From Myxococcota bacterium (GTDB lineage Bacteria > Myxococcota_C > UBA6777): DNA of 21,218 nucleotides. The stretch covers positions 1-21,218 of the forward strand of contig CAUJFU010000471.1 of assembly GCA_963169055.1 (NCBI GenBank), written 5' to 3'. Shown here in pieces: positions 12,478 through 20,945 of this stretch; positions within the stretch are counted from its first letter, which is position 1, and each line of letters opens with the position of its first letter. A program made the position numbers and the translations under genes. The notes under the pieces were generated by a model. That model saw only the letters and a program-made list of their open reading frames with translations. It ran no database searches and was not told the origin of the DNA.

Positions 12478-14793
12478 TTATGGGTGAGATTGCCCGAAGA
12501 ATGGGCGTTTTTGCGCAGCAGCTTGGTTGTATTGATCGAGGATGTGAGGCTGGTATCGGCTCCAAAGCAAGAGTGCGCGGCGTTGTGCTTCAAAATTCGT
12601 ACAAGGGAGAACATTTTTTTCGGAGGGATCTTGTTTCAGATCATAGGCCCAACAGCGTTGGTGTTTGAGAGAGTATTGAACCTTGATGTGATCGCGGCCA
12701 ACCAAAGAGAGCGTGTTTTCGTTTCCGAAAAGGAAGATATGACGACGGCGTGGTTGGGAGAGGAAGAGAGACTCGCCTTGAAATAGGCGGGGGTTGTAGG
12801 CGATGCCCATCGCGTCGAGCAGCGTGGGGAGGATATCGACGTGGCTGGTGTAGCGGAACGAGACACCGGGCCGAAAAAGCTGCGGTTGGTAAAAGATCAG
12901 GGGGGTTTCAAAGTTTTCGTTGTAGCTGTATCGAGAATGTGTATAGTTTCCGCGATGTTGCCCAAAAGCCTCGCCGTGATCGCCTGTAATCACGAGGATG
13001 GTGCGCTGGAGCTTGTGGGTGTCTTTGAGGTGCTGAAAGAAACGGGCGAATTGTTGATCGAGCAGGTAGAGGTTGTTGTAGTAGCGAGCGAGCGCGGAGT
13101 GAATGTTCTTAAAAGGCCGATACTGTGGGCCGTAATCGGTGTACGGATAGTGCGGGACGAAGCTGGTGTAGGTCGCCCAAAAAGGCTCTTTCATGGTCTT
13201 GAAGTGTTTGAGAAAATGCGTTGCGGTGTCGACTTCGTGGCGAGCGAGGATGCGGCTTGGGTTGTGGGGGATCGGGAGCTTGGCGTAATCGATCAGGTTC
13301 TTGTGTCCCGCGTGTTGCATCATCCAATAAGGAAAGTACCAGTTGAGCGAGCTTGGGTTGATCAGATAATGGTCATATCCTTTTTGGGTAAAAGTTGGGT
13401 AAGCAGGGACAGCAAGGTCTTTGCGTAAAGAGAACATTTTGAGTTGAGGTGTGGGGTATAATCCGCTAAAGATTGAGAAATACGAACGAGGGCTTGAGTT
13501 GGAAGGCGAAAAGTGGCGGCGATAGACGCGACTTTGTTTCATGAGCTCCGAAAGGAAGGGCATCACGGGTTGACCGTTGGGTTGTTTGGCAAAGATGTAG
13601 CGAGTGCCCGTGCTTTCCATGACCATCATCAAGACATTCCAGCGTTTTGCGCGTGTGGGCGGGAGATGGTGTTGGGGCTGGATCGAAGGATCGACAAAGA
13701 CGGGATCAACGTGCGCGACGGAGCGCATCTGTTCGGGACTGAGAGCGAGAGGAGGCAAAGGCGTGGGTTGCGCAGGAGGCGATAGCATGGGGGAGATCGG
13801 CATGGGAAGGTGAGAAGGAGGCAGCAAGGGGCCACGAGCATGGGGAGGCGTCGATGCGACGGGGTGGATCGGTCGCTGCGTAGAGGGGCGATGAGGATAC
13901 GGCGACGGAAAGCCCCGCACAGAGGGAACATTGGGTTGCGCGGGCGGGAGGGGATTGGGGGGGGTTGTGGGTGGGAGAGAGACGGACGGTGTGGGTCGAT
14001 TGGGGAGGATGGGACGGGGAGAAGTCAAACGCAGCGCAGGCAAAGGGGCGTTCGTACGGGCGAGAGCCGTTTGTGCGTTGTTGCGGTAGGCTTGAAAGGA
14101 ATCAGAAAGAACGAAAAAGAGAGGGTTATGACGGATCTCGTTGGCAAGGCGAGAAGAGGAAGGGTCGTAGGGTTGGGCAAGATAAAGAAAAAAGATACCG
14201 CTAATCAGCAAGATCGCGAACTGTCGGGCGATGCGTTGGAGAGGGATCGCAAGGGTATAGAAGATCCAGAAGCTGATGATCGGAAGAAAAATAAAGACGA
14301 ATTCTGTAAAATGTAGGTGGGGCAGCGCATTTTGTGCGCCAGCCGCAGAAAAACTAGCGAAACTTTCCATGATCACTTCAAAGACCAGACCGCTTTGCAT
14401 GGTGACCATGAGCATGTAGTGTGCGGTGTAAAGGAAGCCGACAAAGAACAGACCGAGGTGAAAGCAAGCCCACGCTCCACGGCGCAGCCATCGCCGAAAG
14501 AGTCCATCCCGAAGGTGCATCTCGGCATGATAGGCCAACCAGACAAGAGCAGCGAGCGAAGTGGCAAGGATCAGTTCGTGCCAGAGTTCTTTGAGCAAGG
14601 CCACCACAGGAAAGATATCAGGCCGAAAGCCAAACAGGCGATCTTTTTCCCGAAATAGCAAGGCGATCAGGCGCAAGCGATACACAAGGGCAAACAGCAT
14701 CATCGCCCCAAAGATCGCCGCCGAAGGATGGAGCGTGGGGCGTGTCCACAGGCGCAAGGTGCGAAGGACACGTTGCCAAGGAGAGAGTTCCAA
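12478..14793 (-). CDS. Membrane sulfatase / phosphotransferase of the alkaline phosphatase superfamily
   Basis: 771 residues in three parts. Residues 24-205 hold about five transmembrane helices. Residues about 249-350 form a proline-rich linker, probably disordered. Residues 385-760 are the catalytic domain: NVLMMVMESTGTR with E393 as a likely metal ligand, SNSSPRS at 431-437 at the usual place of the Ser/Thr nucleophile, and VITGDHGEAFG with D605 and H606 as metal ligands. The layout resembles LtaS, OpgB and phosphoethanolamine transferases, with the active site facing the periplasm. Whether it is a sulfatase or transfers phosphoglycerol or phosphoethanolamine cannot be told here. It starts with TTG at 14793, two bases after the BKACE stop, so it is likely translated by coupling to that gene. 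Confidence 0.82.
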   Translation of the reverse strand: MELSPWQRVLRTLRLWTRPTLHPSAAIFGAMMLFALVYRLRLIALLFREKDRLFGFRPDIFPVVALLKELWHELILATSLAALVWLAYHAEMHLRDGLFRRWLRRGAWACFHLGLFFVGFLYTAHYMLMVTMQSGLVFEVIMESFASFSAAGAQNALPHLHFTEFVFIFLPIISFWIFYTLAIPLQRIARQFAILLISGIFFLYLAQPYDPSSSRLANEIRHNPLFFVLSDSFQAYRNNAQTALARTNAPLPALRLTSPRPILPNRPTPSVSLPPTTPPNPLPPAQPNVPSVRGFPSPYPHRPSTQRPIHPVASTPPHARGPLLPPSHLPMPISPMLSPPAQPTPLPPLALSPEQMRSVAHVDPVFVDPSIQPQHHLPPTRAKRWNVLMMVMESTGTRYIFAKQPNGQPVMPFLSELMKQSRVYRRHFSPSNSSPRSYFSIFSGLYPTPQLKMFSLRKDLAVPAYPTFTQKGYDHYLINPSSLNWYFPYWMMQHAGHKNLIDYAKLPIPHNPSRILARHEVDTATHFLKHFKTMKEPFWATYTSFVPHYPYTDYGPQYRPFKNIHSALARYYNNLYLLDQQFARFFQHLKDTHKLQRTILVITGDHGEAFGQHRGNYTHSRYSYNENFETPLIFYQPQLFRPGVSFRYTSHVDILPTLLDAMGIAYNPRLFQGESLFLSQPRRRHIFLFGNENTLSLVGRDHIKVQYSLKHQRCWAYDLKQDPSEKNVLPCTNFEAQRRALLLWSRYQPHILDQYNQAAAQKRPFFGQSHP

Positions 14794-14795
14794 CG

Positions 14796-15668
14796 CTACG
14801 CCCCCAGACCGAGCAAAGCGCGAGCTTCGGTGGGCGATGCGATATCGCGCCCTGCTTGGCGTGCGATGTGTGCGAGAGCGTCGATGAGTTGGCCGTTGGA
14901 AGAGGCTTTTTCACCGTTGGGTAAGTAAAAGGTATCTTCGAGTCCCGTACGCAAGTGTCCACCAAGCTCCGCCGCTTTCTGATGAAGACTCCAGACTTCT
15001 TGACGCCCGATGCCGATCACCTGCCAGTGGGCGTCTTTGGGGATCTCTTCGAGCAAAAGCGGCAACCAATGGGCTTTTGCGGGCATCCCGCTTGCGACAC
15101 CCATGATCAGGGAGATGTGGACAGGAGAAGCGATCAATCCGACTTGTCGGAAGAGATCGACGCTGCGAACAATTCCGACATCGAAGCACTCGCACTCAGG
15201 AACAATGTTATGCTTTTTCATGGTGGCTAGAAAGCGCTCGATCTTTTCGATGGGGTTATCAAAAAGGATCGGGGGCCACGCCCACTGCCCGCCAGAACGG
15301 ACTTTGAGGTAATTCAGCGAACCCGCGTTCATCGCAGCCATCTCGGGTTTGACGGCTTCGAGGCAGCCGAGGGGACCGCTGAGATCGTCGCCGATCACGC
15401 CCGTGGTGAGGTTGATGATCACGCCCGGACAGGCTTCGCGGATGGCGTGGCAGACGGCTTGGGCTTCTTGGGGGTTCCAGCTTGGGAGGTGTCCAAGATC
15501 GGGGTCTTGGTTGCGGATGTGGACGTGCATGATGGAGGCCCCCGCATCAAAGGCTTGTCGCGCACTTTGGGCCATCTGTGCGGGGGTTACGGGAATTGAG
15601 AAGCTTTTGGGATCGGTAAGAACGCCGTTCAGAGCGCATGTAAGGATCACTTTGCGATCATGAGCCAT
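14796..15668 (-). CDS. BKACE family (DUF849) beta-keto acid cleavage enzyme
   Basis: 290 residues, a TIM-barrel Zn enzyme of the family that includes 3-keto-5-aminohexanoate cleavage enzyme (Kce). These condense a beta-keto acid with acetyl-CoA, giving acetoacetate and a CoA thioester. Zn ligands are visible: the two His of MHVHIRN (48 and 50) and the Glu of GLEDTFYL (244). Also typical are the opening VILTCALNGVLT, NLTTG, ECECFDVG and MGVASGMPA. The ATG at 15668 is chosen because GAGGAGG lies eight bases upstream; the GTG two codons earlier would be too close to it. The substrate is not evident, as the family is very varied. It forms an operon with the sulfatase gene that follows after two bases, and has a strong promoter. 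Confidence 0.9.
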   Translation of the reverse strand: MAHDRKVILTCALNGVLTDPKSFSIPVTPAQMAQSARQAFDAGASIMHVHIRNQDPDLGHLPSWNPQEAQAVCHAIREACPGVIINLTTGVIGDDLSGPLGCLEAVKPEMAAMNAGSLNYLKVRSGGQWAWPPILFDNPIEKIERFLATMKKHNIVPECECFDVGIVRSVDLFRQVGLIASPVHISLIMGVASGMPAKAHWLPLLLEEIPKDAHWQVIGIGRQEVWSLHQKAAELGGHLRTGLEDTFYLPNGEKASSNGQLIDALAHIARQAGRDIASPTEARALLGLGA

Positions 15669-15703
15669 CGCCACAACCTCCTCTGGTGTGATGTGTCTGG
15701 AGG

Positions 15704-15732
15704 ACGATATCGGGACGTGCCTTGCGTGTCAA
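15704..15732 (-). promoter_or_regulatory. Promoter of the BKACE-sulfatase operon
   Basis: On the minus strand TTGACA (15732-15727) and TATCGT (15709-15704) are separated by 17 bp, identical in both hexamers and spacing to the promoter of the malate synthase-like gene. The start would lie near 15697, about 30 bases before the ATG with its GAGGAGG site. Confidence 0.65.
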
Positions 15733-15856
15733 GGCGGGTGGTGTAGGTGTTTCGAGGCGGTGGAGGCGATACTGCTCTTTCGAACGAGCCACAACAAGGC
15801 GAAGGCAACTTGGTACGAGCCGCGAGAAGAAACGGTAGAAAGCAAAAGCAGCGTTG

Positions 15857-15894
15857 TTTAGGGAGAGACGCAGATTTTAGGGAGAGACGCAGAC
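15857..15894 (-). repeat. Tandem duplication of the 3' end of a Cys-rich lipoprotein gene
   Basis: An 18-bp sequence at 15857-15874 is repeated perfectly at 15876-15893, a period of 19 bp. The right copy covers the final codons (encoding VSP) and the TAA stop of the lipoprotein gene; the left copy lies just past the stop in another phase. This is the same type of event as at the end of the first YceI gene, but with an unrelated sequence. Confidence 0.88.
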
Positions 15895-17862
15895 ATTGGC
15901 TTTGCACGTTGCGCCAGCCACGGCTTTGTTGCAATCCGCGTCCGTTTTGCAGTACGAGCAGAATTTTTGAAGAGAGCAGATCTCGGTTCCAACAGCGCAA
16001 CTTGGACAATCCTTGCCGATCTGACAGGACGCGTCGTCAGGGTTGCAGGTTTTAAAGCACTGATATCTAGGAGGATTGTTTCCGTCTTGTGTAGGTAGAC
16101 ACGATCCATTGAGGCAAGCATTCTCGTCGGTTTGGCCGTTGCAGTCGTCATCGATGCCGTTGCATTCTTCGGCTGGATCTTGGCGGGGTGCCCCCGCACC
16201 GATACAAGCCCCAAACGTGTCTTTGTTTTTCTCTTTGTTGTAGGCGCAGATCTGTACGCCCCAATTGCAGCGCCCGACACCAGCCGTCCCGCTAGGCTGA
16301 TCATAACAAGGCCGTGCTTCGCCTTCTTTGCAATCATGGCACTCGTTTTCGTCGACTTGGCCGTCGCAATCGTCGTCCTCTTGGTTTGCGCAGATCTCTT
16401 TCGTTGGGTTGATTTGGCCGGTGCATGAGCCAAATTCGAGTGTTCCGCTTGGATTTTGGAGGCAGATCTGAGTGCCTTTGCGGCAACGACCTACGCCAAA
16501 TTTTTCGAGTTCTTCGGTGCCTAGTAGTAAACATTCGCGGGAGAAGCCCTCCACGCAGCCTTTGCAGTCATCATCGATCTTCCCGTTGCAGTCGTTGTCG
16601 ATACCATCACATATCTCGGGCATGATGGGCTGCTGGCGAAAGCATTGGCTCCAAACAGCATTGAAACAGACTTGGAGACCGTAGCGACAATGGTCCTGTA
16701 GTTCAGAGCCTCCGTTCTGGCATGAGCGGACTTCTCCATCACGGCAAGAGCCACAGCGGTTATCGACCACACCATCGCAATCGTCATCGATCTGGTTGCA
16801 TCGTTCGGGTGTTGGGCCAAGAGCGCCGACACAAGCCCCCCACACACCGTTGCCGCAAAGTTGTTGTCCTTGTTGGCAAGCGCCGATGCCAAGGGTCTTT
16901 GCGGGGCCTGTATAACAAGGCTGCGTTTTTCCGTCCTCGCATAAACAGCCTTCGTTGACTTGTCCATCACAATTGTTATCAAGGTTGTCTTTGCAATCTT
17001 CGGTCTGTGGGAGGGTTTGGCCTTCACAGCTACCAAAACGACCGTTGGTGCAGGTTCGTTTGCCTGTCTGACAGATCCCTGTGCACCGGAAGTCTCCGCT
17101 TGCATCGCGTTTGCAGCCACGTGCTTCGGTATAACAAGGCAGTGTCTCCCCTTCTTTGCAGCGGATCTGTGGGCAGTTGGGGACACCTTCGTCGATCTGT
17201 CCGTTGCAGTCGTTGTCGAGGCGATCGCAGACTTCGTTTTGGGGAAGGTTTTGTTGTGTACATTTGCTCCATGTCAGATCAGGTTGGCAACGTTGGAGAC
17301 CGGCGGCGCAAGTGCCGAGATTGAGGGTGTCTTGGGATGCGCCCTCGTAGCAGGGTCGTTCGGCACCGATGACTTTGCAATAGGCGGTGCATCCGTCGTC
17401 TCCGTCGTCGATCTTTCCGTCGCAGTCATCGTCGCGATTGTTGGTGCATTGTTGTTTTGCGGTTTGTGGATCTTTGCCTTCTTCGGCGACAGGAGAAAAG
17501 GCTTTGCAATCGCCCCAGAGCAGGGCTTGTAGAGAAGGTGGCTTGCAGATGCGCTCGCCCCATTCACAAGCGGGGCTTGGATCGGCTTGTGGGGGGATCT
17601 TGCAAGGGACGGCTGCGCCGACTTGTGTGCAGCTTTGTCGTGGAAAAGCAAAGCATTTTCCGTCCTTGCAATACCCTTCGTAAGCTTGGTTGTTGCAATC
17701 ACAGCGGGATTGACAAGGCAGCCCTTCGGTGTTGGTGGTGGTGTTGCTGGTGTCGTTTTGGCAAGGCGTGCTGCCCGAACAAGACCACAAGGCCCACAAC
17801 GCCCCAACCATCAGCACACCTAGCCACAGCGTCAAACGCCGAGATACCCGTAAGATTCGCAT
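15877..17862 (-). CDS. Cys-rich lipoprotein with seven MopE-like D-N-D-C-D-G repeats
   Basis: 661 residues. A lipoprotein signal (LTLWLGVLMVGALWALWSC) predicts export and lipid anchoring at the Cys. The mature chain has about seven units of the form C-x4-D-[DN]-[DN]-C-[DN]-G-x-[IV]-[DN]-E, such as CDRLDNDCNGQIDE and CDGIDNDCNGKIDDDC. Each is spaced by 40-60 residues containing a CY, a GxCxxGxQxC and a WxxC/FGxC motif. This is the putative metal-binding repeat (MopE-like) frequent in Myxococcota; the dense acidic loops suggest calcium or copper, but no ligand is known here. It starts at 17862 with AAGGAG eight bases upstream. It lies 49 bp after a longer paralog and shares its whole N-terminal plan, so it is a tandem duplicate. 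The frame runs open upstream, but that is a shadow of the paralog. Confidence 0.88.
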   Translation of the reverse strand: MRILRVSRRLTLWLGVLMVGALWALWSCSGSTPCQNDTSNTTTNTEGLPCQSRCDCNNQAYEGYCKDGKCFAFPRQSCTQVGAAVPCKIPPQADPSPACEWGERICKPPSLQALLWGDCKAFSPVAEEGKDPQTAKQQCTNNRDDDCDGKIDDGDDGCTAYCKVIGAERPCYEGASQDTLNLGTCAAGLQRCQPDLTWSKCTQQNLPQNEVCDRLDNDCNGQIDEGVPNCPQIRCKEGETLPCYTEARGCKRDASGDFRCTGICQTGKRTCTNGRFGSCEGQTLPQTEDCKDNLDNNCDGQVNEGCLCEDGKTQPCYTGPAKTLGIGACQQGQQLCGNGVWGACVGALGPTPERCNQIDDDCDGVVDNRCGSCRDGEVRSCQNGGSELQDHCRYGLQVCFNAVWSQCFRQQPIMPEICDGIDNDCNGKIDDDCKGCVEGFSRECLLLGTEELEKFGVGRCRKGTQICLQNPSGTLEFGSCTGQINPTKEICANQEDDDCDGQVDENECHDCKEGEARPCYDQPSGTAGVGRCNWGVQICAYNKEKNKDTFGACIGAGAPRQDPAEECNGIDDDCNGQTDENACLNGSCLPTQDGNNPPRYQCFKTCNPDDASCQIGKDCPSCAVGTEICSLQKFCSYCKTDADCNKAVAGATCKANVCVSP

Positions 17863-17911
17863 CGACCGATCTCCTTGATGTTGTGTGCTGTTGTGCATCA
17901 CGCTCTTGTTG

Positions 17912-20746
17912 TTATTGGCAACGGCCATCAACACACACTCGCCCCGACTCACATTCGGCAGAATCAGAACAAAGACCGCAAGCCCTACCCGACGGGGGCG
18001 GATTCCCACCGCTGGGCTGAGCGTTACGACAGAGTCCGGGGACTCCTGCCAGTTGGCATGTTTCGAGGTTAACACATCCCAGCAAACAAGCTGCGCCGAC
18101 ACTGCCGTCATTGCGACTGATTCGGACGCAAAAATATTGGTTTCGGCACAAGTTTTGGTTTGACGGGTTTTCGTCGATTTGACCGTTGCAGTTGTCGTCA
18201 AGTCCGTTGCACGTTTCGGCTGCGGGGAGGACCTCGCCGAAACAAGCGCCGTATTGGCCGTTGCTACCGCAGACTTGGAGGCCATCTTTGCAGATGCCGA
18301 CGCTTCGGGTTCCTTGGGGTCCATTGTAACAAGCTCGGGTATCTCCGGGTTTGCAAGCACAACCATTATCCGGGACGCCATCGCAATCGTTATCAAAGCC
18401 ATCGCATATTTCGGCAGCAGGTTTGGTGTCCCCCAAACAGATTCCAAATTTTCCGTCACTTCCGCAGATTTGGACGCCATCTTTGCAGATGCCCTTTCCG
18501 CGGGTATTGGGGTTGCCTGTGTAACAAGCTTGGGCATCACCGAGCTTACAGATGCAACCGTTGTCTACAGTGCCATCGCAGTTGTTGTCGAGGCCATCGC
18601 CGCAGATCTCTGTAGCCGTGGGTTTGATCTCGCCGAGGCATGGGCCAAAAGCGGTGGTTCCCGTTGTGGAGTCGAGTGCGCAGACACGGATTCCATCTTT
18701 GCAGGTCCCTTTGTTTTGCGTCGCTGTAGCCCCCGTATAACAGGCTTGGGCGGTTCCGATTTTACAACCACACTTTTCGTCGACTTGGCCATCGCAGTTG
18801 TTGTCGAGGTTATCGCCGCAGATATCCGTCGATATCGGCAGGATCTCCCCGAAGCAAGGGCCAAAAGCAGCTTCTCCGCTTTGTTCGCGAGTGCAGAACT
18901 GGAGACCCGGTTTGCAAATTCCTTGGCCTTGTGTCCCCTGCGGGCCGGTATAACAGGAGCGAGAAGTTCCGACAACGCAGCCTGTGGTGCAATTGTCGTC
19001 GATCTTGCCGTTGCAGTCGTTGTCCAAACCATCGCAGATCTCGGGGCTAGGGAGGATCGCGCCTTGGCAAGGGCCAAAGAGGTGTTTTCCTGTTTGTTGG
19101 TTGGGGACACACACTTGGATTCCAGCGCGGCAAGGGGCGTTTTTGTCGGTTCCGGGGGGGCCAGCATAGCAAGGTCGCGCATAGCCCGGGATGCAGGTTT
19201 CTTGACAATCTTCGTCGACGCTGCCATCGCAGTCGTTGTCAAAGCCATCACACAGCGAATCATCGGGGGCGGGCTTGACAGCCCCTTGGCATGGGCCGAA
19301 TGCGTAAGTGTTGGTTTGTGCGTCCAGCACGCAAAGCTGCACCCCCGCAGTACAAGCGCCGACACCACGTTTGCTTTCGGGAGTCGTTTCGTCATAACAA
19401 GAGCGCGTTGTATTCGGCAAGCAGCCTTTGCAATCGTCGTCGATCTTGCCGTTGCAATCGTTGTCGAGGCCATCGCAGATCTCGGAAGATGCGGGCGTCA
19501 CTTCACCGATGCAAGCACTCCAAGAACCACCGCTACAGATCTGATAACCGTCTCGACAGATCCCTTTGTTGCGTTTTTCGTTGGGAGTTGCGGGCGCACA
19601 GGCTTTGACGTCACCGCTGCGACACGTGCCGCATCCCTCGTCGACTTGGCCGTTGCAGTCGTCATCAAGACCGTTGCAACGTTCGGGTGTGGGGCCTTGC
19701 TCTCCACGACACTCGCTCCAACGGCCATCTTGGCACGTTTGAATTCCCACAAGACACGCTCCAACGCCCTTGGTATCGGTAGGCCCGGAATAACACTCTT
19801 GCGTCTTGCCCTCTTGGCAAAGACAACCATCGTCAGGGATGCCGTTGCAGTTGTTGTCAAGCCCGTCCCCACAGACTTCTTGAACGGGCGTGATCTGGGA
19901 TTCGCAAGAGCTAAAACGACCGTTGGTGCAAGTGCGCACCCCCGCTTTGCACAGACCTGTGCATTGAAATTGCCCGTCGGGTTGGCGTTTGCATCCGATG
20001 GCGTTGGTGTAACAAGGCTGCTTTTCGCCCTCTTTGCAGATCCTTGCGGTACAGTTGGGCAGATCTTCGTCGATGTTTCCGTCGCAATTGTCATCCACAC
20101 CATTGCAAGTTTCGGCAGAAGGAAGGACTTGCGCTTCACAAGCCCCCCACTTGCGATCTTCGTTGCAGCGCTGGAGGCCGGGTGCGCAGCGTCCTTGGTT
20201 CAGAACGTCTTGTTGATCTGCGGGGACATCATAACAGGGGACTCGCTCGCCGGGCTGTTTGCAGTACGCCTTACAACCATCGTCTGCGGTATCGATCAAG
20301 CCGTCACAGTCGTCATCTTTACCGTTGTTGCACTGTTGGGCAGCTTTGGCAGGATCGGAGCCTTCTTCTTTGACGATCTCGTACGGGACGCAATTTCCCC
20401 ACAAAGCGTTGGTGAGGTAGTCGGGCTTGCAGGTGCGCTCGCCCCACTCGCAGCTTTTTTGCTGATCGATTTGGAGTCCGAGGCGACAAGGGACACGCGA
20501 ACCGATCAAGGTGCAGCTTTGGCGTGCAAAGGAAGTACACTTTCCAGCGATGCAATACCCTTCATAGCTTTGATTGCTACAATCGCAGGTTTGCTCGCAA
20601 GGAAGGCCGCTGGTGTCTGTGTTGGTCTTCCCTGCGTCGCCTTGGCAGCGCTCGGAACCTGCGCAAGTGCAAGAGGAAACGAACAAAGCGGTGACCCACA
20701 AACCCAGAAAAATCATGCGTAATCGGAAGCGAATTTGGCGAAACAT
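17912..20746 (-). CDS. Cys-rich lipoprotein with eleven MopE-like D-N-D-C-D-G repeats
   Basis: 944 residues. A lipoprotein signal with lipobox VSSC (MIFLGLWVTALFVSSC, after a short basic leader) predicts surface or outer-membrane anchoring. About eleven units follow, for example CDGFDNDCDGSVDEDC, CGDGLDNNCDGTVDNGC and CNGLDDNCNGQIDE, each followed by GE-x-x-x-CY, a GxCxxGxQ-x-C turn and an FGxC/WSxC segment. Because the repeat length varies little, it looks expanded by internal duplication. The N-terminal 240 residues (CDCSNQSYEGYC, CEWGERTCKP, EEGSDPAKAAQQC) match the downstream paralog nearly block by block. The C-terminal part ends in a different Cys cluster with CGLCSDSAECESGRVC. The start is the ATG at 20746 rather than the TTG before it; its ribosome site is weak. 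Confidence 0.88.
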   Translation of the reverse strand: MFRQIRFRLRMIFLGLWVTALFVSSCTCAGSERCQGDAGKTNTDTSGLPCEQTCDCSNQSYEGYCIAGKCTSFARQSCTLIGSRVPCRLGLQIDQQKSCEWGERTCKPDYLTNALWGNCVPYEIVKEEGSDPAKAAQQCNNGKDDDCDGLIDTADDGCKAYCKQPGERVPCYDVPADQQDVLNQGRCAPGLQRCNEDRKWGACEAQVLPSAETCNGVDDNCDGNIDEDLPNCTARICKEGEKQPCYTNAIGCKRQPDGQFQCTGLCKAGVRTCTNGRFSSCESQITPVQEVCGDGLDNNCNGIPDDGCLCQEGKTQECYSGPTDTKGVGACLVGIQTCQDGRWSECRGEQGPTPERCNGLDDDCNGQVDEGCGTCRSGDVKACAPATPNEKRNKGICRDGYQICSGGSWSACIGEVTPASSEICDGLDNDCNGKIDDDCKGCLPNTTRSCYDETTPESKRGVGACTAGVQLCVLDAQTNTYAFGPCQGAVKPAPDDSLCDGFDNDCDGSVDEDCQETCIPGYARPCYAGPPGTDKNAPCRAGIQVCVPNQQTGKHLFGPCQGAILPSPEICDGLDNDCNGKIDDNCTTGCVVGTSRSCYTGPQGTQGQGICKPGLQFCTREQSGEAAFGPCFGEILPISTDICGDNLDNNCDGQVDEKCGCKIGTAQACYTGATATQNKGTCKDGIRVCALDSTTGTTAFGPCLGEIKPTATEICGDGLDNNCDGTVDNGCICKLGDAQACYTGNPNTRGKGICKDGVQICGSDGKFGICLGDTKPAAEICDGFDNDCDGVPDNGCACKPGDTRACYNGPQGTRSVGICKDGLQVCGSNGQYGACFGEVLPAAETCNGLDDNCNGQIDENPSNQNLCRNQYFCVRISRNDGSVGAACLLGCVNLETCQLAGVPGLCRNAQPSGGNPPPSGRACGLCSDSAECESGRVCVDGRCQ

Positions 20747-20788
20747 CAAACACCATTCCCCGCTCTATTGGAGCGTATCGTATAAATT

Positions 20789-20816
20789 CTGATAGATGCT
20801 TTCTTCGTTTTTGCAA
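20789..20816 (-). promoter_or_regulatory. Possible promoter of the Cys-rich lipoprotein operon
   Basis: On the minus strand TTGCAA (20816-20811) and TATCAG (20794-20789) are separated by 16 bp, about 45 bp upstream of the start. A small hairpin, CGCTC/GAGCG (20761-20775), lies between it and the ATG and could affect ribosome access. The surrounding 200 bp are otherwise without a gene. Confidence 0.35.
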
Positions 20817-20945
20817 AATCTCTCGTTGTGGATAACAGAGTCCGAAGAAGAGAGCAACGGCATTTTTTGCAATGGTTGAAGAATAAAAGATTTTTTACGA
20901 TGAAATGGCCGAAATCTGCCTGTAGAGGGGAGGAAGATCGAGGGA

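Noticed and set aside
17863-18540. N-terminal extension of the shorter Cys-rich lipoprotein frame
   Set aside because: It overlaps the 3' part of the upstream paralog in a different frame, is low complexity, and lies ahead of a good ribosome site and lipoprotein signal at 17862.
18179-20722. An 847-codon plus-strand ORF antisense to the longer Cys-rich lipoprotein
   Set aside because: It is kept open by the repeated codons of the minus-strand gene; its translation is a periodic valine/alanine-rich string with no domain, while the minus frame has a signal peptide and clear repeats.
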